DNA of 9,426 bases from Candidatus Melainabacteria bacterium (GTDB lineage Bacteria; Cyanobacteriota; Vampirovibrionia; Obscuribacterales; Obscuribacteraceae). The translations under genes were made by a program, and so were the position numbers. Below are positions 1-6,710 of this stretch, piece by piece. Position 1 is the first letter of the stretch. Each line of letters opens with the position of its first letter. Where the stretch lies: assembly GCA_003175915.1 (NCBI GenBank), contig PSRH01000149.1, positions 1-9,426 of the forward strand, read 5' to 3'. The notes below the pieces were generated by a model that was given only the letters and a program-made list of their open reading frames with translations, made no database searches and was not told where the DNA came from.

Positions 1-1965
1 ACTCACCAATATCCTGGTCTTGTGAAAGAACTGAAAACCTATCAGGACAATCTAGTCCTCGATGGAGAAATTGTCGCTTTCGACGACAAAGGCCGAATTT
101 CATTCCAACAGCTGCAAGCGCGCTCCGGATTGACTCGCGCGACTGACATCAAAGCAGCCGACGAAAAGATACCAATCATCTATTACGTGTTCGACGTCCT
201 CTATCAGGGCGATCGAGATCTGCGGGGATTACCTCTCCGTGAACGCAAGATGATCTTGCAGAACCTCATCAGATCATCCGATCAAATCCGTTTAGTTTAC
301 AACCTGGGCGATGATGGTTCCGTCGCTTTCAGAGCCTGTATCGAGAATGACCTCGAGGGCATTGTCGGAAAAGATGCCGATAGTGCGTATGAATCTGGGC
401 GCCGTTCTCGCAGTTGGCTTAAAGTCAAGCGCACACGCACCGATGAATTTCTGATATGTGGTTGGACGGAAGGGCTGGGCGCTCGCCGATCCAGTTTTGG
501 AGCGCTCATATTGGGCGAGCACGATGCCCATGGAGGATTGAGATTTGTCGGCAGCGTTGGTACCGGTTTTGATGCCAAAAAATTAAAGCTCTTGAGTTCC
601 ACCTTGAAGCCACTCGTCACTGACCACTGCCCTTTCAAATCACGGCCAAGCGGTTTGTCGAGAGCCACCTGGGTCCGACCGGAGCTAGTTGCCGAAATCA
701 AATTCGCGGAGCGAACAAAGGATGAAATTCTGCGGGCGCCAGTATATCTACACCTCCGAAAAGACATTGAACCGGAAGACGTGAAGCCGAAGCCAATCGT
801 TCATATCGAGAAAAACTCGGAAATGCCCAAGAAATCCAAACGATCAAAAATGGATACAGTCCCAGACGACTTGGCTTCCATTCTGTCCGCATTAGACAAT
901 GATCGGGAATCACTCACCCTCGACGTCAGTGGAGCAAGTATTAAGCTAACTAATCTGAATAAGGTGTTTTGGCCGGAGTGGCAGCGTCACTCTCCAACTA
1001 CGAAGCGGGACTATATCAATTATCTAGTTCGCATTTCTCCTTTTATTCTTCCCCACCTTCGCAACCGCATGATTACCCTCATCCGCTTTCCAAATGGAAT
1101 TGAAGGACAGAAGTTCTATCAAAAGCATTGGGACGAACACTTGCCAAAATTTGTCGAAACCGTACGAGCATATACTGAGCACGAAAAGAAGGATCAGAAC
1201 TTTCTCCTCTGCAACAACTTAGCTAGTCTTATCTGGCTTGGACAGATAGCCGATCTTGAACTGCACACCTCCCATACACGGACGACTGCAGAACCGGATG
1301 CCGCGCACCTGCCCAGAACCTTTACTGGTTCGCTAAAGCACATCGAAAATTCTTTACTGAACTATCCAGACTTCATAGTTTTTGACCTTGATCCATATTT
1401 GTACAGCGGCAAGGAAGCAAAAGGCGATGAGCCAGAATTACACCAGAAGGGATTCGCCCTAACATGTAAAATCGCTCTCTACCTGAAAGAAATGTTGGAA
1501 CAGCTTTCGCTTAAAACTTTTGTCAAAACTTCCGGGAAAACGGGCTTACATATCTATGTTCCAATCGTGCGAAATATTGCTTATGAGCAAGTTCGGCAAT
1601 TTTCTCAATCGATCGGTCACGCTCTCCTTGAGTCGCACCCGGAGCAGGTGACCATGGATTGGTCCGTGGCAAAACGAACCGGCAAAGTATTTTTCGATCA
1701 CAATATGAACGCCAGGTCTAAGTCGCTTGCCTCCATCTATTCACCGCGCGTGATCGCGCAGGCGAGTGTTTCAACACCCCTCAATTGGAGCGAACTCAGC
1801 GACAGTTATCCGGCCGATTTCACCATCCAAACCGTGCCGGCACGATTAAACAAGGTCGGCGACCTCTGGTCGGATATTCTTTCAAACAAAAATGATCTGC
1901 AACGTTTTGCCGCGTCTGATCCATCCCTTTCAAAGAAGAGAACAACTGCAAAAAAGGCAAGATGA
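1..1965 (+). CDS. ligD: ATP-dependent DNA ligase LigD, ligase plus polymerase domains (5' end outside window)
   Basis: This is the NHEJ enzyme that, with Ku, fills and seals double-strand breaks. The reading frame is open from the first base, so the GTG at 22 is an internal Val codon and the gene starts upstream; ligase motif I (KxDG) is missing from view. Counting visible residues from base 1, the ligase core shows motif III (DGEIV, about 21-25), IIIa (YYVFDVLY, 61-68), IV (EGIVGK, 119-124) and V (WLKVKR, 139-144). An OB-fold follows (CGWTEG about 153, FVGSVGTGF about 182, ending near 255). A basic linker (about 258-285) leads to an archaeo-eukaryotic-primase-type polymerase domain with FDLDP (D462, D464), SGKTGLH (511-517) and a third acidic residue in FFDHN (D566). 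The Lig-then-Pol order matches Bacillus/Pseudomonas-type LigD. A phosphoesterase domain, if present, would lie upstream. It is convergent with the next gene, with only 19 bases between. Confidence 0.96.
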   Translation, partial: THQYPGLVKELKTYQDNLVLDGEIVAFDDKGRISFQQLQARSGLTRATDIKAADEKIPIIYYVFDVLYQGDRDLRGLPLRERKMILQNLIRSSDQIRLVYNLGDDGSVAFRACIENDLEGIVGKDADSAYESGRRSRSWLKVKRTRTDEFLICGWTEGLGARRSSFGALILGEHDAHGGLRFVGSVGTGFDAKKLKLLSSTLKPLVTDHCPFKSRPSGLSRATWVRPELVAEIKFAERTKDEILRAPVYLHLRKDIEPEDVKPKPIVHIEKNSEMPKKSKRSKMDTVPDDLASILSALDNDRESLTLDVSGASIKLTNLNKVFWPEWQRHSPTTKRDYINYLVRISPFILPHLRNRMITLIRFPNGIEGQKFYQKHWDEHLPKFVETVRAYTEHEKKDQNFLLCNNLASLIWLGQIADLELHTSHTRTTAEPDAAHLPRTFTGSLKHIENSLLNYPDFIVFDLDPYLYSGKEAKGDEPELHQKGFALTCKIALYLKEMLEQLSLKTFVKTSGKTGLHIYVPIVRNIAYEQVRQFSQSIGHALLESHPEQVTMDWSVAKRTGKVFFDHNMNARSKSLASIYSPRVIAQASVSTPLNWSELSDSYPADFTIQTVPARLNKVGDLWSDILSNKNDLQRFAASDPSLSKKRTTAKKAR

Positions 1966-1984
1966 CAAACCTTGACACGCTGGT

Positions 1985-2542
1985 TTACTTCACGCCATTA
2001 TCGCCGCTACCATACTGGCTAAGAAAATTGCCCAATTCATCTGCGTGCTCTTCTTCTTTCTCCAGGATTTCTTCCATCAATCTCCTGGTTGTCGGATCCT
2101 TCTCACCCAGATAACGGATGATTTCGCGATAGGTATCTATAGCAATTCTTTCCGCGATCAGATCCTCTTTAATCATTTCGATGAGATCGCTACCTTCAAC
2201 ATACTGAGAGTGGCTCCGTTCTGTGAGATTGCCGGGATTGAAATCTGCTTCGCCCCCAAGCTGAACAATTCGGACGGCGATTCTGTCAGCATGTTCTTCT
2301 TCTTCCTGCGCATGCTTCAAAAATTCGTCGGCGATTGGTTCATGATTGATTCCTTTGGCCATATAGTGATGCCTTTTGTATCTGAGCACACAGATAATTT
2401 CTGTTGCCAGTGCATCATTTAGTATTTTCAATACTGATTCCCGGTTAGCCTTATAGCTCCCGGTAACCGGACCTTCTTCCATGTGCTCGCGAGCCCGCTT
2501 CCTAATCGCCTCAATGTCGACAACAAAATCCGATTTCAACAT
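1985..2542 (-). CDS. Ferritin-like diiron protein (bacterioferritin-related, no heme Met)
   Basis: This 185-residue protein is predicted to be a cytoplasmic four-helix bundle that stores or oxidises iron. A bacterioferritin-like diiron ligand set is visible: E48, E81xxH84, E131 and E163xxH166. The two ExxH motifs sit in EEEEHADR and KEEEHADE. In heme-binding bacterioferritin the residue after the first ExxH Glu is the heme-ligand Met; here it is E82, so heme binding by the usual route is unlikely. An N-terminal extension of about 35 charged residues precedes the bundle. I chose ATG 2542 because GGAG at 2552-2549 lies 6 bases upstream. The in-frame GTG at 2575, which would add 11 residues, has no such site. 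The gene is convergent with ligD and divergent from the small gene at 2738. Family assignment is firm; true cage formation and physiological role are inferred. Confidence 0.9.
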   Translation of the reverse strand: MLKSDFVVDIEAIRKRAREHMEEGPVTGSYKANRESVLKILNDALATEIICVLRYKRHHYMAKGINHEPIADEFLKHAQEEEEHADRIAVRIVQLGGEADFNPGNLTERSHSQYVEGSDLIEMIKEDLIAERIAIDTYREIIRYLGEKDPTTRRLMEEILEKEEEHADELGNFLSQYGSGDNGVK

Positions 2543-2548
2543 GATTTG

Positions 2549-2552
2549 CTCC
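2549..2552 (-). promoter_or_regulatory. Shine-Dalgarno GGAG fixing the ferritin-like start
   Basis: GGAG lies 6 bases before ATG 2542 on the minus strand. It supports this start over the longer GTG 2575 start. Confidence 0.75.
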
Positions 2553-2610
2553 GCCGTTTCTTGGTAATCACCCACCTAGAATGACGTTTGCTCATCCTTA
2601 AAGGTTTCAA

Positions 2611-2700
2611 TTAAAAGTCCCGGTGGAGAGTCGCAAACCTCGTTCCAGCGCTCAGTTCGACAGCAAACGGGAACCCAACATGACCTCCGGCGTCTTTCAT
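2611..2700 (-). CDS. Possible 29-residue leader ORF upstream of the ferritin-like gene
   Basis: An ATG at 2700 is preceded by AGGA at 2711-2708 with 7-base spacing. It opens a 29-codon frame ending in TAA at 2611-2613, which is 68 bases before the ferritin-like ATG on the same strand. The peptide begins MKDAGGHVGFPF and ends LHRDF. I recognise no family. It has no signal peptide or membrane segment. The good ribosome binding site is the only positive evidence, and such short frames arise by chance. If translated, it could act as a leader peptide or a small protein co-transcribed with the ferritin-like gene. Confidence 0.2.
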   Translation of the reverse strand: MKDAGGHVGFPFAVELSAGTRFATLHRDF

Positions 2701-2708
2701 AATCACTT

Positions 2709-2720
2709 CCTACGTGTAGG
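2709..2720. repeat. Short inverted repeat CCTAC-gt-GTAGG
   Basis: Two perfect 5-base arms are separated by 2 bases in the divergent region between the ferritin-like gene and the 81-residue gene. A second small inverted repeat, GTGA-gg-TCAC, follows at 2721-2730. The placement would suit an operator, but arms this short can be chance. The rest of the 195-base divergent region (2543-2737) shows no convincing promoter. Confidence 0.25.
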
Positions 2721-2737
2721 GTGAGGTCACAATCTTT

Positions 2738-2983
2738 ATGTTTGATCTCTTTGAATACAGACGTAAGGCAGTCAATCTGCTCAACCCAAAGGATCTTTTC
2801 CTTCTCTGGGAAGATGTCTGTCGTTGTTACGATCGAGGTGAAATAGGTAAGCAAGAGCTCGATGAAATGCGCGCGCTTATCTGGCCAACTCTCGCCTCCC
2901 TCACTGCTCTAAGAAAGCTGATTGACAACATTGAGATCGTTGGAACCAGGTCGAACATTTCCGATCAAGCCGCTTGGCGTTAG
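2738..2983 (+). CDS. Small conserved-looking protein of unknown function (81 aa)
   Basis: I do not assign this to a named family. The protein is 81 residues and mostly helical in character. An amphipathic N-terminal half contains FEYRRKAV and LNPKDLFLLWEDV. A charged stretch (DRGEIGKQELDEMR, about 32-45) is followed by a hydrophobic IWPTLASL segment and a second helix to about residue 65. There is no signal peptide and no clear membrane span; C28 and C30 are close together. GAGG at 2723-2726 lies 11 bases before the ATG, a somewhat long but usable spacing. The ordered helical composition looks more like real coding than the overlapping minus-strand frame (2576-2854), which is rich in Arg, Cys and Trp. 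It is divergent from the ferritin-like gene, and 294 bases separate it from the next gene. The role is unknown. Confidence 0.6.
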   Translation: MFDLFEYRRKAVNLLNPKDLFLLWEDVCRCYDRGEIGKQELDEMRALIWPTLASLTALRKLIDNIEIVGTRSNISDQAAWR

Positions 2984-3050
2984 TACGCAAAACGTAGAAT
3001 CGAAAAGATGCTTTCACGCGGCCGCCTCATGTAGCCGTCCACAAATTCGA

Positions 3051-3079
3051 TTGGATGGTCAAACGGCCACAGCTATATT
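3051..3079 (+). promoter_or_regulatory. Candidate sigma-70-type promoter for the secreted-protein pair
   Basis: TTGGAT (3051-3056) and TATATT (3074-3079) are separated by exactly 17 bases. The -10 element matches consensus at 5 of 6 positions and the -35 at 3 of 6. It would start transcription near 3086 and give a leader of about 190 bases before the ATG at 3278. The surrounding gap (2984-3277) otherwise shows no supported gene. This is a pattern match only. Confidence 0.3.
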
Positions 3080-3277
3080 ACCGATGGTGAGTTCTTGTCT
3101 TGGCCGGCCCTTATTCATTTTGATATGCACCACAACCGGTGTCGCTCAGACTCAAGTGGAGGGAACATCAGAAGGTCATCAACGTCAAAGCTGGCCAGTT
3201 GGAGAGGAGCACTTGCTCACGCATTTGATGACGAGAGCAAAATCGAAATAGTTTTTACATTATAGAGGTACTGAACA

Positions 3278-4387
3278 ATGATCACAAAAGTCAATCGACT
3301 TAAGCTTGCCTTTGCGGGCTTCTGCGTTTTGCTAGGAACCACTGCCGCTCAGGCGGCAGATCTGGTTTCTACGCAAACGACGACGATCTTTGCTTGCGGC
3401 AAGCTATTTGATATTCAGGCAAATGCAGCCGGACTAACGGCCGCGGAAAGATCGGCAATTGTACAGAAAAACTTGGACAATGCCCTGGTGGCAGCGAAGG
3501 ATCGCTCACCATCATGCGTGAAAGTGGTTATGATGAATCGCAATCCTGTCGTAACACTCGACGGATTCTACGTTATCACCGCTGATGGTAACAGCGCTGC
3601 TCGAGCGCAAATGAGCCAAATGCAATTGGCTGAAAAGTGGGCAGACAGCATTCGCTTGTGCTTGGCTGACAAAGCGGCCGTAGCTAGCTATCTGGCAATG
3701 CTCACTGGAAACTTCAAAACAAAGACAACTACAGTATCATCAGCCCTGGGTAAGCGAGAAGACATAGCAATAGCCCCGCGTGAAATGACGCTACCAGTGC
3801 AATTGCTTTCCCCTCTGCAAGGAGTAGTCGCAAAACCGGGCGATCGAGTGGAAGCAGTCCTGCGAAGTGACGTTCCATTTGGCCCTGACTTTGCCACTTA
3901 CTTGCCAGCTGGAACGCGAGCTATTGGCGAGTTGGTTTATGCGAAGAACTATGTACCGAACAACTATGGTGGCAAAAAAGCCTTGACTCCCTGGTTCTAT
4001 AGCTTGAGAACAGCAGATGGCAAGGATATTCCGATTGATGCGTATCTAATCGGCGATATCAATCTTTGGAAGAACGTTAGAACGAAACCTTCCCAAGCCA
4101 TCTGCAGCGAACTGACACCGGGCGCCAAGGAAAGTCTCCTTGAAGCGAACCTGCCGTTGGAACCTGTTCCTGGAGAAGTAATCGGTGCCTGGCGTGGTCG
4201 AGCGATCGTTCCTTCAAATTCACTCGGATTTGTTGGCGAACCCGGCTATCGTACAAGCAACCTACAATATAACGGACTGATTCTCCCGAGGAATTCTTTC
4301 CGTATGGTTCCAGCCGGATCGCCAATGCTATTACAGCTGGCCGGCACTGCGGAATTTGCTGTAAGTTGCGCAGGACACACCATGTAA
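3278..4387 (+). CDS. Secreted two-domain protein of unknown function, paralogue A
   Basis: This 369-residue exported protein starts with a classical Sec signal peptide: a basic N-terminus, a hydrophobic core at about 10-22, and AQA at 24-26 with cleavage likely after residue 26. Residues about 35-131 form an alpha/beta domain with the marks NLDNAL (65-70), VTLDG (92-96), KWAD (120-123) and LAD (129-131). This reminds me of the extracytoplasmic N-terminal region of cyanobacterial MscS-like proteins, but no channel domain follows. The second half (about 172-365) looks beta-rich. It contains SDVPFG and LPAGTRAIGELV (about 197-220), a pattern recalling TrbI/VirB10-like barrels. GAGG at 3265-3268 is 9 bases before the ATG. 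Cysteines at 40, 80, 128, 276 and 364 could form disulfides after export. It is followed after 32 bases by its paralogue, so an operon is likely. Function unknown. Confidence 0.85.
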   Translation: MITKVNRLKLAFAGFCVLLGTTAAQAADLVSTQTTTIFACGKLFDIQANAAGLTAAERSAIVQKNLDNALVAAKDRSPSCVKVVMMNRNPVVTLDGFYVITADGNSAARAQMSQMQLAEKWADSIRLCLADKAAVASYLAMLTGNFKTKTTTVSSALGKREDIAIAPREMTLPVQLLSPLQGVVAKPGDRVEAVLRSDVPFGPDFATYLPAGTRAIGELVYAKNYVPNNYGGKKALTPWFYSLRTADGKDIPIDAYLIGDINLWKNVRTKPSQAICSELTPGAKESLLEANLPLEPVPGEVIGAWRGRAIVPSNSLGFVGEPGYRTSNLQYNGLILPRNSFRMVPAGSPMLLQLAGTAEFAVSCAGHTM

Positions 4388-4407
4388 ATTCACCAAATAA
4401 ATCATTC

Positions 4408-4411
4408 GAGG
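4408..4411 (+). promoter_or_regulatory. Shine-Dalgarno GAGG fixing the paralogue B start
   Basis: GAGG lies 8 bases before ATG 4420 but only 2 bases before ATG 4414, so 4420 is the better start. Starting at 4420 also brings the two paralogues into the same residue register. Confidence 0.7.
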
Positions 4412-4419
4412 TTATGCTT

Positions 4420-5388
4420 ATGAATTCCAAGAATAGTTTGCTAGCGCAGGCAATCCTGTTGGCGCTAGCCTTGATTGGCACTCCCATACAAACTGCATTG
4501 GCCGGCTTTCCGCTCGGCAATGCTGTAACCATGGGCGGTGAGCCGGTATTTTGGATCAAGGCTCCGGCTGATGGATTTAGCCAAGAGCATCGTGCCCAAC
4601 TGGCTCAGGATAATCTGGACAACGCACTGGCTACAGCACCTTATTGCGACCCTTCTTTGGTCAAAGTGGAAAGAATTAATGGTACGGTTGGTTTGACCCT
4701 AAATGGCCATTTAGTTGCTACGCCGGACATGGCATCTGCTAACGCAGAGAATCTGACGGCCGAACAACTCGCTCAAAAATGGGCAGATGGCATTAAGTCA
4801 TTTCTCGCCGACCATAATCGATCCATCAGTTATCGAGACAGCCTGATCGGCATCCATCCGATTCAAGGATCTGTTGCTTATACGGAACGGAGGCTCTACG
4901 CACCTGAAGGCACTGCCATACCTGTTGTTTTCGAGCAGGCAGTCAGTGCTGATACTCTCAAGGTAGGCGATGTAGTTCGGGGCACGGTGAGCCAGGACGT
5001 TCCAATTGGCCACTTTTTGATTCCAACCGGATCGGTGGTTTCAGGTACAGTCGTCGATAATGGATCCCATCAGATGGTGCTGGCTTTCTCCGAGTTGAAG
5101 ACGCCAAACGGCACTATCACTCCAATTCGCGCTTCCATTTCCACCACCTACTGCACCACGAGCGTCAAGCCGCATCCAGTATGTACTTTGTCCATGCCGG
5201 CCGGTTTGAGAACTGCCGCTAGAGTGCCGGCGATGATCGCGATTGGCGCACCAGCAAGCGAAACGGTGACCGAACAGGTTGCTTTCGTGCCTGGTTCTCA
5301 TTTTGAGATTGCCGCCGGTCGAGAAGTATCCGTCATTCTCAACGACACAACGCCTGTGGCCCTGGTAGAGCGGAATATAGCGATGTAG
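4420..5388 (+). CDS. Secreted two-domain protein of unknown function, paralogue B
   Basis: This 322-residue exported protein is the tandem paralogue of the gene before it. The signal peptide has a hydrophobic core at about 7-20 and ALA at 26-28, with likely cleavage before G29. From residue 51 to 131 it aligns to paralogue A without gaps; I count 35 identities in 81, including NLDNAL (65-70), KWAD (120-123) and LAD (129-131). The C-terminal half has DVVRGTVSQDVPIG (about 184-197), IPTGSVVSGTV (201-211) and an FEIAAGREVSVIL segment near 295-307. This is the same beta-rich, TrbI/VirB10-like pattern as in paralogue A. A linker of about 30 residues joins the halves. The longer in-frame start at 4366 overlaps the previous gene and would spoil the signal peptide. 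Location is periplasmic or cell-surface by inference; the role is unknown. Confidence 0.85.
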   Translation: MNSKNSLLAQAILLALALIGTPIQTALAGFPLGNAVTMGGEPVFWIKAPADGFSQEHRAQLAQDNLDNALATAPYCDPSLVKVERINGTVGLTLNGHLVATPDMASANAENLTAEQLAQKWADGIKSFLADHNRSISYRDSLIGIHPIQGSVAYTERRLYAPEGTAIPVVFEQAVSADTLKVGDVVRGTVSQDVPIGHFLIPTGSVVSGTVVDNGSHQMVLAFSELKTPNGTITPIRASISTTYCTTSVKPHPVCTLSMPAGLRTAARVPAMIAIGAPASETVTEQVAFVPGSHFEIAAGREVSVILNDTTPVALVERNIAM

Positions 5389-5480
5389 GAGAAGATCACT
5401 GGCGCGGTCCAAAGAGGGACAGTGCTCACTTTGATCACCAGTGCGAGACGGTCGTCCAGATTATCTGAACTGGAGGAATA

Positions 5481-6005
5481 ATGAAACAAGCAGTTATAGG
5501 CCTGGTTCCGACGACTATGCAGGCCGATGCTTTGATAGTTTTGTTAAGAGCAACTGGTATCAAAGACAGTGATATTTCCGTGGTGATGCCCGATTTTATC
5601 GCCAGTCGGGATTTAGGACACGAGAAGCACAGCAAAGCACCAGAAGGGGCCTCCGTGGGCGCCGGCACCGGCTTTGTCGTCGGTGGCGCGCTTGGTTGGC
5701 TGGCAGGGATGGGCGCCGTCTCCCTTCCCGGGCTTGGGCCTTTGCTTGCCGTCGGTCCAATATTGTCCGCTTTGAGCGGTGCGGCTGTCGGTGGGGCCGC
5801 CGGAGGGTTAATCGGCACCTTGATTGGACTGGGAATTCCAGAGTATGAAGCTCGACAATACGAGAGCAAGTTAAGAGATGGCAACATTCTTGTTTCTGTA
5901 CATACGGAAGACAATAAGTCCGCCAAGACCGTCAGGGAAATTCTCAAAGCGGGAGGAGTACAAGACGTCACGTGCACAGCAGAGACGCCTGTGAAGAGAC
6001 TCTGA
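5481..6005 (+). CDS. Glycine-zipper protein, DUF3341 / general stress protein 17M-like
   Basis: The protein has 174 residues. The N-terminus (2-37) has the beta-alpha-beta look of a small regulatory fold: VIGLVPTTMQADALIVLLRA, then ISVVMPD. A Gly/Ala-rich hydrophobic region (about 57-118) carries repeated glycine-zipper spacing and could form two membrane-inserting hairpin segments. It closes with LGIPEYEAR (117-125). The C-terminus (about 135-165) returns to a soluble beta-alpha-beta unit (ILVSVHTED, then an alpha helix, then DVTC), so the glycine-rich hairpin seems inserted in a split ferredoxin-like fold. Stand-alone proteins of this layout are often annotated as DUF3341 or general-stress-protein-like. 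Respiratory ActD also belongs to DUF3341, but no respiratory genes are nearby. GGAGG at 5472-5476 sits 4 bases before the ATG. The gap to the upstream gene is 92 bases, so co-transcription with the secreted pair is possible. Confidence 0.75.
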   Translation: MKQAVIGLVPTTMQADALIVLLRATGIKDSDISVVMPDFIASRDLGHEKHSKAPEGASVGAGTGFVVGGALGWLAGMGAVSLPGLGPLLAVGPILSALSGAAVGGAAGGLIGTLIGLGIPEYEARQYESKLRDGNILVSVHTEDNKSAKTVREILKAGGVQDVTCTAETPVKRL

Positions 6006-6056
6006 GCGCCGTTTGGCAATAGATGAGAGTCGCTCCTGACGACGATGTTTCTTGTA

Positions 6057-6091
6057 GAGCGGATCTCTTCTGTTCAGAAGAGTATGCGCTC
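6057..6091 (+). repeat. Long imperfect hairpin between the glycine-zipper and DUF2383-like genes
   Basis: CTCTTCTG (6065-6072) and CAGAAGAG (6075-6082) form a perfect 8-base inverted repeat with a 2-base centre. Outer arms GAGCG (6057-6061) and CGCTC (6087-6091) extend it across a small internal loop in which T6064-A6084 and A6063-T6085 can also pair. It lies 51 bases after the stop at 6005. No T-run follows on either strand, so it is not a standard intrinsic terminator. It may stabilise an mRNA 3' end or be a protein site. Confidence 0.5.
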
Positions 6092-6206
6092 ATAGAAACC
6101 ATCTAATTCCGCAACTTTCTACTCCTCGGTCTTCTTCAGTCGACAAAAATGGAACATTGGGTTTGGTTTCTTGTCTTTCGTCGTATGTTGACAGGAAACT
6201 ACACCG

Positions 6207-6683
6207 ATGAAAAGTGAATCAATCGATCGTCTAAATAGTCTCCTGAGGGACGAAGTATCTGCTATCGAGACCTATTCAAAAGCTGAGACTCGAGCGCGAT
6301 CAAAACACATTCGGGAAGTGCTCGTTTTTTGTCAAATGCAGCACCAAAGGCGGGCGCAAAGATTAACAGAGCGTATTACAACCCTGGGCGGTAAACCAAG
6401 TTACAATGGGCACCCCTGGGGAGCCCTAGTTAAATTGATCGCGTCCAATGTATTTAGCTTTGATGAGAAATTGGCGATCGCTGTGCTCGAGGAAGGTGAG
6501 GACGTCGGCTTGATTTCTTACAAAGAGGCGCTTAAAAAAGTCGACTCAGCTTCTGTCAGGATGATCGAAACCGATCTTCTGCCAACGCAAATCTTTACTC
6601 GTGAAATGATTCACGATCTTAAAGAATCTCTGGCTGACTCAGACTTGACCTCAGGTTCCAGCGGAAAGTTCGGCGAGCCGTGA
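6207..6683 (+). CDS. DUF2383-like ferritin-superfamily four-helix-bundle protein
   Basis: This 158-residue cytoplasmic protein begins with the DUF2383/PA2169-type pattern: a first helix with LNSLLRDEVSAIETYSKA (about 9-26), a second with QHQRRAQRLTERI (45-57), then GGKPS and WGAL. The third helix carries EEGEDVGLISYKEAL (95-109), and a fourth covers about 120-142. Acidic residues E16, E21 and E95/E96 plus H46 sit where ferritin-like bundles carry metal ligands. The usual second-helix ExxH is not present; Q45-H46 stands in its place, so metal binding is uncertain. The C-terminal 14 residues are Ser/Gly-rich and probably disordered. AGGA at 6193-6196 is 10 bases before the ATG. The gene is convergent with the PIG-L gene, 27 bases apart. 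Family members are poorly characterised; a stress role is inferred from context. Confidence 0.75.
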   Translation: MKSESIDRLNSLLRDEVSAIETYSKAETRARSKHIREVLVFCQMQHQRRAQRLTERITTLGGKPSYNGHPWGALVKLIASNVFSFDEKLAIAVLEEGEDVGLISYKEALKKVDSASVRMIETDLLPTQIFTREMIHDLKESLADSDLTSGSSGKFGEP

Positions 6684-6710
6684 AGCGCACTCAACAATGA
6701 ATTTCCCCGA

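Noticed and set aside
2576..2854. 92-codon minus-strand frame upstream of the ferritin-like gene
   Set aside because: It overlaps the better-looking 81-residue gene on the other strand and has an Arg/Cys/Trp-rich, non-protein-like composition.
2922..3251. 109-codon plus-strand frame between the small gene and the secreted pair
   Set aside because: It needs a TTG start inside the preceding gene, lacks a ribosome binding site, and its composition (scattered Cys, Arg, Thr, no ordered pattern) does not look coding.
4077..4559. 160-codon minus-strand frame across the junction of the secreted paralogues
   Set aside because: It is antisense to two genes with clear signal peptides and paralogy, and shows no recognisable domain.
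5397..5443. CACTGG...CCAGTG pair with an inner GTCC...GGAC in the gap before the glycine-zipper gene
   Set aside because: The stems are short (6 and 4 bases) and separated by unpaired stretches; not stronger than chance by eye.
5435..6019. 194-codon minus-strand frame
   Set aside because: It is antisense to the glycine-zipper gene; its Pro/Ala/Thr-rich content is the mirror of the Gly/Ala-rich codons on the other strand.
6057..6091. Intrinsic terminator call for the hairpin after 6005
   Set aside because: No T-run follows the stem on either strand, so it is listed as an inverted repeat.
6188..6193. TTGACA perfect -35 consensus
   Set aside because: It lies only 13 bases before the ATG of the DUF2383-like gene, so a promoter built on it would start inside the gene.
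6150..6218. 22-codon frame starting at ATG 6150 upstream of the DUF2383-like gene
   Set aside because: It has no Shine-Dalgarno sequence and overlaps the next gene's start; a chance frame is the simplest reading.
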